NCBI GenBank assembly: GCA_009829735.1
Contig: CM020619.1
Location: forward strand, 19,783,816 to 19,847,815
From: Pyropia yezoensis
Taxonomy: Eukaryota > Rhodophyta > Bangiophyceae > Bangiales > Bangiaceae
Direction of reading: 5' to 3'
DNA length: 64,000 nt
Below are positions 56,901-64,000 of the stretch, piece after piece (the first letter of the stretch is position 1; each line of letters starts with the position of its first letter). The position numbers and the translations under genes are program-made. The notes beneath the pieces were generated by a model. The model saw only the letters and a list, made by a program, of their open reading frames with translations, made no database searches and was not told the origin of the DNA.

Positions 56901-58097
56901 TCTTAGCATCCGTCGTACCCATTCGGCTACCGAAGGGGGAAGGTGGTCGAGGTCAGCCTCGGCCAGTGCCTTCAAGGCTGCTTGGTCCTTTGACGGCATG
57001 TCCGCCGGAGCCGCCGATGGGTTAGGCTTCCCGTCATCGGGTTGCTGTCGCTCGGTGGTCTCGGCGACCGCCAGCACCTCAAGTGGTTCCACTTGACCTC
57101 CCTTGTCAGGGGTAAGGATATCTCCTTCGTAGAGCTCGGCAATCCCGAGGATAGTTCCCTTGGGGAGGGTGACTGCCTTACGGCGATAGTTCGCCATCAC
57201 TAGGAGGGACGACCCTCCTGCTGGGAGGTCTATGAGACCGTTGGCCATGGTCAACCCATGCCGCTTGTACGTCCGCAGGTTGGACCGGACTCTGCAGATG
57301 CCTGCGAGGTCGCAGTTAACCGGGAGGACTGTCTCCGACAACGGCTCAAAGCGAGTTCGCTTGGCCAACCGAAGTGTCTTCGGCTCGACGCTTGCGTACA
57401 CCTCAGCCACGTTAACGTGGCTCCCTTGTAGCGTCAGGTCCCTGACGATAGCCGTATGTCCTCGCTTCGTCCCGTCGGCTTCTTGAAGCTCGACGGTCCT
57501 CCGGCCTGGCCGGAATGCATCCACGTGAACGTTGATGAAGGTGCACCCCAGTATGCAGGGCACCGATAGGGTCTCACACACCAGGAAGTCGACTTCCGTG
57601 GTGAGCTCCCCGATGGTAACCCGCAGCGACATCGCTGCGGTCGTACGAATGAGGCGACCATTCGCGTCCTTGATGGTGGGTCCCCGAGTCACTCTGACTC
57701 GCGGAAGCCACTTGTCCGGGAGGGTGTCCTTCCGGATAAGGTTGGGTCCAGCCCCTGTATCCAGTACAGGGTAGTACGATCGTGTCGACTGGGGGTCAAC
57801 CCCCAGTGTGGCTGATACCTTGAAGTTCTCCAAGGTAAACAGCACATGTCCTACACCGATATCCGGTGTAGCTCGGGCATCCTGAACAGGGCCCTTGTCT
57901 GGTTCCATGTGACGGGGCTTCCCAGCCTCTCCTCCCGTTATCGGGGGATTCTTAGCATTCCCCTGACTGCGTGTCGTCGGGGCCGGAAAGTGTACCCGGG
58001 GATTGATGCGTCGCCGGCTCAAACGCGCTCGCCGTGGGGCCTTCCCCGCGGTACTCCGGGGTGGCTTGCTTGGGTTACCCCAGCGCCCCCCGGTCAT
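53932..58097 (-). pseudogene. Pol region of GyC-2 (protease, RT, RNase H, integrase, chromodomain), broken
   Basis: The ATG at 58097 lies 8 nt after the gag stop. Protease ([17 protein letters not shown]) lies at about 57700-57780, RT ([26 protein letters not shown]) at about 56150-56700 and RNase H (FIVRSDHEPLRWL) at about 55600-55950. Integrase (REHENPTAGHPG, DILGPLPVTEEGNRY, HPQTNGQVERFNRTIVK) lies at about 54580-55240. A chromodomain-like end (WYVKVMWVGYDSPTWEQ) lies at about 53950-54110. About two or three breaks. Confidence 0.9.
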
Positions 58098-58105
58098 CCT
58101 TCCTC

Positions 58106-59652
58106 TTACTCGTTTCCCGCCCTTGGTAGGGTGCTGTCCGCCGGGACATCCGGCTGAGGAGGTGCCTCCTCGACGGCCAGTATTCCACCTGGAGCTGGCT
58201 GCCTACCCGGTGCGGGTCCGGGTGCTCGGGCGGGATACCCCCCATTGGATGCCTTGCGTTGCGCCGCTGCCCTCCGAGACTCCTCGGGGATGAGTGGGCA
58301 GGAAGAAACCCAGTGCTGGGGATCCCCACACAACATACATCCGGACGTGCCGGTCCCCCCTTGAGTTCGCATCGGGGTAGCCCCGTAGCTGCGGTTGCCT
58401 CCCTCGGGCGCCCGAGTGCCTGCTCCCTGGTAAGCCTTGGGTCCTTGGGTCAACCGGAACATGGACTCCCCCAACCGGTTGGGTCGGCCCGCAATCTGCG
58501 GAGGTGCCTCCGTGCGCACCGCCCATGTTGGCAAGGGTTGGTGAGGGTTACCCGTCACCGGGGAGTACTCCGTGGTCCGCACATACGGGATGCGCCGTCC
58601 CGTTTCTTCGTTGACCTGGAACTGGGTTCCAGCCGGGGCGATGTACGCTACCGTACCATGCTCATCAATCACCGGCGTCGCCGGTAGCAACAGGTGGCCC
58701 TGTTGGTCGACTAGAGGTTCATCCTCACCGGTAGGGGGATGTTCGGTCGCCACCAGTACTGGTGCGGCCTTACGTTCCACCTTCTCTTGCCTCGGTACCG
58801 GGGTAAGACTGGGCTTGCCTCCCTCACCCTTGGGCTTCGGGGCCAAGGCACATTCCGGGTGTAGAACCCGGTAGGCGTCCCCTAGGGACTTGCACATATG
58901 CATCAGTCGACTGAAGTTAGTCCGCGCCGCATTGGCACCCCGTGCGGATATCCGCACGTAGTTGGGAACTCCTGCGAACAGGATGGCCCGTAGCTCCCCT
59001 TCTCCGAGGAGCTTCCCCAGCTCGTAGTCGAGCTCTTGGATCCGGCGTCCAAACATCTCTTCATCCTCCCAGCTCTGGGCGGTGGCAGTGCGCAGGGCCC
59101 GGTAGTGGTCCTCGCACTTGTCCTCACTGAAAGAACTGCTCAGCAGCTCCTTGAGAATCCCACGGTAATCCATGGGGGTGGCCGCAACCCTCATTCCCGG
59201 CATCGGGGACGCCCGGCGAAGGATGCCTCGCACCCGTTCATCAACAAAGAACGGGAGGATCTCCAGGGCCAGCCCCTCGTTAACGAGTGCCTTGTCCGCG
59301 GCTGCCTTGAAGCTAGTCAGGAAGCCGATGACTGCCAACGGGCGTCCGTTGGGGCCCCCGAACATAAGGACTCCCTTCATAAGAGTCTGCATAGAGCGAA
59401 TCGCTCGATGCGACGTATTACGCATCGATTCCGATACGGTGGTAGAGCGGTCCTCCAAACGATAACGTTCCGGAGTAAGAACCGACCGGAAGACCTCGTT
59501 GACGATCTCCGTGTCAGCGTCCTGGATATCCAGTCGCTTAGCCAGTTGATGAGCAAACTCATCGGATTCCATCCGCTTCAGTAGGCTCGCAGTTACCTGC
59601 GTGGTCATAGCTTCCACCACTGAAGATGTTACAGTAGGCGTCGGCACCTCGG
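58106..59652 (-). CDS. Gag of GyC-2, N-terminal end cut off by GyC-3
   Basis: Open from the GyC-3 junction to the stop. It aligns with GyC-3 gag from about [21 protein letters not shown] onward, through the capsid-like domain ([22 protein letters not shown]) and the knuckle [15 protein letters not shown], ending LPRAGNE. The missing N-terminal third is expected on the far side of GyC-3. Confidence 0.85.
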
Positions 59653-59657
59653 GAACC

Positions 59658-60020
59658 TGTAGCAATATGGTTGTCCGTATTGTGACCCTAATATCAGGGG
59701 GGCTACTTCTAACCCTTAACTTTCAATTTGATAGTTCGTACTGGTCACGGTATCTATAAGTTACGTATGACCAGAGGGACTTGCATCTTGGGGTGGAGGG
59801 TAGTTAGTAGTGTCTCCGAGGGTTTATAACGAGGGGGCCGGTGGCGAATCCACCGCCGGCCAAGGTAGAACAACAAACCCCTCCCATTTGGGCTCCCATC
59901 TTGGTCCCGTGGCTTGCGCTCCAAGGACAGCAACCTTGGCCTCCCGGTGACGTTGGTGCCGATCCCCCTTGGTGAGTGTTCCCTGAGAGTGGACGCGCGA
60001 CGGATCCCTATTGTGCTACA
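59658..60020 (+). repeat. 5' LTR of GyC-3
   Basis: 363 bp, TGTAGCAATATGG to CCTATTGTGCTACA, the inverse orientation of the LTRs at 32017, 42361 and 50106. It contains GGGTTTATAACG, a likely TATA box for sense transcription, at about 59820-59830. Confidence 0.9.
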
Positions 60021-60038
60021 TTGGTGGAGCAGCAGGGG
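60021..60038 (+). other. Primer-binding site of GyC-3
   Basis: TTGGTGGAGCAGCAGGGG begins directly after the LTR. The TGG triplets fit the CCA end of a tRNA; the exact primer tRNA is not identified. The site recurs in GyC-1 and, with small changes, in GyE. Confidence 0.55.
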
Positions 60039-60245
60039 ACGGGTGTCCGTCACCCTGGTGGTGACGCCGTCTTCGGCCCTGGCACACGGATAGGGATCCG
60101 GTCCTTTTCTTGTACTCGTGGTGTTGCGACCTGATCGATTGTGTTGAGTTTTCACCTGTGACTGTGACCTACTGTTACTCTCCCCAATCTACCCCCTCGC
60201 TCTCTTATTCGTGGTGGTCGTTACGTCGGTTGACTGATTGTGACC

Positions 60246-62429
60246 ATGTCTACCCAGGAGACGGGGAACGTTCAAGATGACGGATCGGCGTCGACGCCGA
60301 CCCCGGAGGTGACTACGGGAACCGGGATCGGGAACCCGATCGACAACATTGAGACGCCAATGCTTTCCGGTGCCGGATCGACGTTTGGCACGGCTCGGAC
60401 GGCAGGAGGCGGGGGCCCGCCTCAACTGTCGTCGACCGACCTCACTCCGCCGCCTCCTTCACCAGGGGATTCCCTGATGGCATCATTGGCCCGCATCGAG
60501 GCCCGGTTTTCCGGGCTCGACGCCCGTCAAGATCGGACGGAGGACGCAATGGCAGTGTTGATGTCAACACGGCACACGACGGGACCCCGTCGTGTTCCTC
60601 CCACACCGGTACGGTTCGAACCGGCCGGACTACTTTCGGAGTCCACCAGGGTCAACCCCGGTGTTGCTACTCCTGGACAACCCCCGGACACAATGGGGTA
60701 TGGGTCCGACTCGTCGGCAGAGTTGGAACGGAGTCACACGGAGCGATACGCTCGGAGCACCCGAAGCGGACTCCGCGGACACGACCCGGCGGATACGTAC
60801 GCCGGGGGAGAGTCGGTTATTGGGGGAGGAGGTACCCTCTCGCAGTACCCCCACGACGAAGGAGGCCCGGCAACTCGGGTTCCCGAGGGGCCGACGCCTG
60901 AAGTACCATCCTCAGTGGTGGAAGCTATGACCGCGCAGGTAACTGCGAGCCTACTGAAGCGGATGGAGTCCGAGGAGTTTGCTCACCAACTGGCTAAGCG
61001 ACTGGATATCCAGGACGCTGACACGGAGATCGTCAACGAGGTCTTCCGGTCGGTTCTTACTCCGGAACGTTATCGTTTGGAGGACCGCTCTACCACCGTA
61101 TCGGAATCGATGCGTAATACGTCGCATCGGGCGATCCGCTCTATGCAGACCCTTATGAAGGGAGTCCCTATGTTCGGGGGGCCGAACGGACGCCCGTTGG
61201 CAGTCATCGGCTTCTTGACTAGCTTCAAGGCAGCCGCAGACAAGGCGCTCGTTAACGAGGGGCTGGCTCTGGAGATCCTCCCGTTCTTTGTTGATGAACG
61301 GGTGCGAGGCATTCTTCGCCAGGCATCCCCGATGCCGGGAATGAGGGTCGCGGCCACCCCCATGGATTACCGTGGGATATTGAAGGAGCTGCTGAGCAGC
61401 TACCTCAGTGAGGACAAGTGCGAGGACCACTATCGGGCCCTTCGCACTGCCACCGCCCAGTCCTGGGAGGATGAGGAGATGTTTGGACGCCGGATCCAAG
61501 AGCTCGACTACGAGCTGGGGAAGCTCCTCGGAGAAGGGGAGCTACGGGCCATCCTGTTCGCAGGAGTACCCAACTACGTGCGGATATCCGCACGGGGCGC
61601 CAACACGGCACGGACGAACTTCAGTCGACTGATGCATATGTGCAAGTCCCTAGGGGACGCCTACCGGGTTCTACACCCGGAGTGTGCCTTGGCCCCGAAG
61701 CCCAAGGGTGAGGGAGGCAAGCCCAGTCTTACCCCGGTACCGAGGCAAGAGAAGGTGGAACGTAAGGCCGCACCAGTACTGGTGGCGACCGAACATACCC
61801 CTATTGGTGAGGGTGACCCTCTAGTCGACCAACAGGGCCACCTGTTGCTACCGGCGACGCCGGTGATTGATGAACATGGTACGGTAGCGTACATCGCCCC
61901 GGCTGGAACCCAGTTCCAGGTCAACGAAGGCACGGGACGGCGCGTCCCGTATGTGCGGACTACGGGGTACTCCCCGGTGACGGGTAACCCTCACCAACCC
62001 TTGCCAACATGGGCGGTGCGCACGGAGGCACCTCCGCAGATTGCGGGCCGACCCAACCGGTTGGGGGAATCCATGTTCCGGTTGACCCAAGGACCCAAGG
62101 CCTACCAGGGAGCAGGCACTCGGGCGCCCGAGGGAGGCAACCGTAGCTACGGGGCTACCCCGATGCGACCTCAAGGGGGGACCGGCACGTCCGGGTGTAT
62201 GTTGTGTGGGGATCCCCAGCACTGGGTGTCTTCCTGCCCACTCATCCCCGAGGAGTCTCGGCGGGCAGCGGCGCAACGCAAGGCATCCAATGGGGGGTAT
62301 CCCGCCCGAGCACCCGGACCCGCACCGGGTAGGCAGCCAGCTCCAGGTGGAGTACTGGCCGTCGAGGGGGCACCTCCTCAGCTGGATGTCCCGGCGGACA
62401 GCACCCTACCAAGGGCGGGAAACGAGTAA
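60246..62429 (+). CDS. Gag of GyC-3
   Basis: 728 codons from the ATG at 60246 ([21 protein letters not shown]); this start is shared with GyC-1. Residues 1-230 are low complexity (Pro/Thr/Gly/Ser). The capsid-like domain spans about 235-480 ([21 protein letters not shown] ... [22 protein letters not shown] ... [16 protein letters not shown]). A linker follows, then a CX2CX4HX4C zinc knuckle ([15 protein letters not shown]) at about 655-670 and a Pro/Gly-rich tail. It forms the particle and packages element RNA. The stop TAA is 8 nt before the pol ATG. Confidence 0.9.
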   Translation: MSTQETGNVQDDGSASTPTPEVTTGTGIGNPIDNIETPMLSGAGSTFGTARTAGGGGPPQLSSTDLTPPPPSPGDSLMASLARIEARFSGLDARQDRTEDAMAVLMSTRHTTGPRRVPPTPVRFEPAGLLSESTRVNPGVATPGQPPDTMGYGSDSSAELERSHTERYARSTRSGLRGHDPADTYAGGESVIGGGGTLSQYPHDEGGPATRVPEGPTPEVPSSVVEAMTAQVTASLLKRMESEEFAHQLAKRLDIQDADTEIVNEVFRSVLTPERYRLEDRSTTVSESMRNTSHRAIRSMQTLMKGVPMFGGPNGRPLAVIGFLTSFKAAADKALVNEGLALEILPFFVDERVRGILRQASPMPGMRVAATPMDYRGILKELLSSYLSEDKCEDHYRALRTATAQSWEDEEMFGRRIQELDYELGKLLGEGELRAILFAGVPNYVRISARGANTARTNFSRLMHMCKSLGDAYRVLHPECALAPKPKGEGGKPSLTPVPRQEKVERKAAPVLVATEHTPIGEGDPLVDQQGHLLLPATPVIDEHGTVAYIAPAGTQFQVNEGTGRRVPYVRTTGYSPVTGNPHQPLPTWAVRTEAPPQIAGRPNRLGESMFRLTQGPKAYQGAGTRAPEGGNRSYGATPMRPQGGTGTSGCMLCGDPQHWVSSCPLIPEESRRAAAQRKASNGGYPARAPGPAPGRQPAPGGVLAVEGAPPQLDVPADSTLPRAGNE

Positions 62430-62437
62430 GAGGAAGG

Positions 62438-64000
62438 ATGACCGGGGGGCGCTGGGGTCACCCAAGCAAGCCACCCCGGAGTACCGCGGGGAAAGCCCCA
62501 CGGAGAGCGCGGTTGAGCCGACGCCGCATCAACCCCCGGGTACACCTTCCGGCCCCTACTACACGGCGTCAGGGGATTGATGACCACCCTCCAAGGTTGG
62601 GAGGAGAGGACGGGAAGCCCCGTCACGTTGAACCAGACAAGGGCCCTGTTCAGGATGCCCGAGCTACACCGGATATCGGTGTAGGACATGTGTTGTTTAC
62701 CTTGGAGAACTTCAAGGTATCAGCCACACTGGGGGTTGACCCCCAGTCGACACGATCGTACTACCCTGTACTGGATACAGGGGCTGGACCCAACCTTATC
62801 CGGAAGGATACCCTCCCGGACAAGTGGCTTCCACGAGTCAGAGTGACTCGGGTACCCACCATCAAGGACGCGAATGGTCGACTCATTCGTACGACCGCAG
62901 CGATGTCGCTGCAGGTTACCATCGGGGATCTCACCACGGAAGTTGACTTCCTGGTATGTGAAACGCTATCGGTGCCCTGCATACTGGGGTGCACCTTCAT
63001 CAACGTTCACGTTGATGCAATCCGGCCAGGCCGGAGGACCGTCGAGCTTCAAGAAGCCGACGGGACGAAGCGAGGACACACGGCTATCGTCAGGGACCTG
63101 ACGCTACAAGGAAGCCACGTTAACGTGGCTGAGGTGTACGCAAGCGTCGAGCCGAAGACACTTCGGTTGGCCAAGCGAACTCGCTTTGAGCCGTTGTCAG
63201 AGACAGTCCTCCCGGTTAACTGCGACCTCGCAGGCATCTGCAGAGTCCAGTCCAACCTACGGACGTACAAGCGCCATGGGTTGACCATGGCCAACGGTCT
63301 CATAGACCTCCCAGCAGGAGGGTCGTCCCTCCTAGTGATGGCGAACTACCGCCGTAAGGCAGTCACCCTCCCGAAGGGAACTATCCTCGGGATTGCCGAA
63401 CTCTACGAAGGAGATATCCTTACCCCTGATAAGGAAGGTCAAGTGGAACCACTTGAAGTACTGGCGGTCGCCGAGACCACCGAGCGACAGCAACCCGATG
63501 ACGGGAAGCCTAACCCATCGGCGGCTCCGGCGGACCTGCCGCCAAAGGACCAAGAGGCCTTGAAGGCACTGGCCGAGGCTGACCTCGACCACCTTCCCCC
63601 TTCGGTAGCCGAAGGGGTACGACGGATGCTAAGAAAGCATGACGTTATGTGGACAGGCGGGGCCTTGGGGACCATTGGGGCAACCCAACATCGTATAGAC
63701 CTGGTACCAGGCGCACGACCCGCCCGCTCACAACCGCACCGAGCGGGACCTATGCAACGAGAGATCGTTGATGGAGAAGTGAAGAGGATGAGTGAAGCTA
63801 AGGTGATCCGACCTTCGATGTCGGAATGGGGTGCCCCAGTCGTTATTGTGCCGAAGAAGGATCAAACCCCTCGGTTTTGCATCGATTATCGACGCCTCAA
63901 CTTGGTTACCAAGAAGGACTCATACCCTTTACCAAGGATGGATGAATGCATCGACTCCCTGGGGGAAGCTACGGTGTTTACCACCATCGACTGCAATGCC
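62438..64000 (+). CDS. Pol of GyC-3 (protease and start of RT), 3' end outside window
   Basis: Open from the ATG at 62438 to the window edge in a frame different from gag. A basic N-terminus precedes a retropepsin-like domain ([21 protein letters not shown]) at about residues 105-200. A linker domain follows ([20 protein letters not shown]), then the RT fingers ([20 protein letters not shown]) near the edge. The 8-nt gap after the gag stop suggests termination-reinitiation or another recoding step to express Pol. Confidence 0.88.
   Translation, partial: MTGGRWGHPSKPPRSTAGKAPRRARLSRRRINPRVHLPAPTTRRQGIDDHPPRLGGEDGKPRHVEPDKGPVQDARATPDIGVGHVLFTLENFKVSATLGVDPQSTRSYYPVLDTGAGPNLIRKDTLPDKWLPRVRVTRVPTIKDANGRLIRTTAAMSLQVTIGDLTTEVDFLVCETLSVPCILGCTFINVHVDAIRPGRRTVELQEADGTKRGHTAIVRDLTLQGSHVNVAEVYASVEPKTLRLAKRTRFEPLSETVLPVNCDLAGICRVQSNLRTYKRHGLTMANGLIDLPAGGSSLLVMANYRRKAVTLPKGTILGIAELYEGDILTPDKEGQVEPLEVLAVAETTERQQPDDGKPNPSAAPADLPPKDQEALKALAEADLDHLPPSVAEGVRRMLRKHDVMWTGGALGTIGATQHRIDLVPGARPARSQPHRAGPMQREIVDGEVKRMSEAKVIRPSMSEWGAPVVIVPKKDQTPRFCIDYRRLNLVTKKDSYPLPRMDECIDSLGEATVFTTIDCNA

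Larger units (their letters stand above)
50106..59657 (-). mobile_element. GyC-2: Ty3/gypsy retrotransposon, interrupted by GyC-3
   Basis: The 3' LTR is at 50106-50468. The antisense accessory region (+) follows at 51061-53430, then pol (-) at 53932-58097 and gag (-) from 58106. Gag is cut by GyC-3 at 59657, so its N-terminal end and the 5' LTR must lie beyond GyC-3, outside the window. GAACC at 59653-59657 is the presumed GyC-3 target duplication. It carries about three breaks besides the insertion, so it is better preserved than GyC-1. It is itself inserted in GyD. Confidence 0.9.
59658..64000 (+). mobile_element. GyC-3: Ty3/gypsy retrotransposon, looks whole as far as seen, 3' part outside window
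   Basis: The 5' LTR (59658-60020), primer-binding site, gag (60246-62429) and the start of pol (62438 to the window end, reaching RT) are all open. It is inserted in GyC-2 gag in the opposite orientation, so it is the youngest layer of the nest. The 3' LTR, the rest of pol and any antisense unit lie beyond 64000. Confidence 0.9.

Overview
The window is 64 kb of GC-rich eukaryotic DNA made almost wholly of transposable elements. I recognise no bacterial operons, rRNA, tRNA or CRISPR arrays. Very high GC, chromodomain-bearing Ty3/gypsy elements, plant-type PIF/Harbinger transposases and long GC-rich stretches without clear genes would fit a GC-rich alga (a bangiophyte red alga such as Porphyra/Pyropia is my weak guess) or another GC-rich protist or fungus. 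The sequence alone does not settle this.

Layout, with my own element names. 1-1309: 3' part of a pogo/Tigger-like DDE transposase. 1409-8908: Ty3/gypsy copy GyA-1 (+). 8922-14528: older debris, namely an LTR fragment, a decayed pol fragment (GyF, -) and a gag-protease fragment (GyE, +). 14529-22026: GyA-2 (-). 22027-25180: PIF/Harbinger copy 1 (+). 25181-31849: no recognisable gene apart from a solo LTR at 28281-28685. 31850-45375: PIF/Harbinger copy 2 (+), split by the complete Ty3/gypsy element GyC-1 (32017-42721, -), which has matched LTRs and a 5-bp target duplication. 45376-47340: the only likely host-gene stretch, with a TATA box and an exon encoding two C2H2 fingers. 47695-64000: a three-level nest in which GyD (+) is interrupted by GyC-2 (-), whose gag is interrupted by GyC-3 (+). 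GyC-3 runs off the window and looks whole as far as it can be seen.

The most interesting feature is the organisation of the GyA and GyC retrotransposons. Besides gag and pol on the sense strand, each carries a long coding region on the opposite strand between the 3' end of pol and the 3' LTR, so the two units converge tail to tail. The antisense proteins of the two families share a collinear block (LRxxFGSxML..RPxH ... R.xGxL(W/F)HLP), which suggests one antisense accessory gene shared by two diverged lineages. In GyA a second antisense frame encodes a serine/arginine-rich 267-residue protein, and the LTR itself carries, antisense, a Zn2Cys6-like cysteine cluster. Short hairpins (in GyC-2 an exact 24-bp tandem array) sit in the convergent junctions. 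All LTR-type elements are treated here as fossils.
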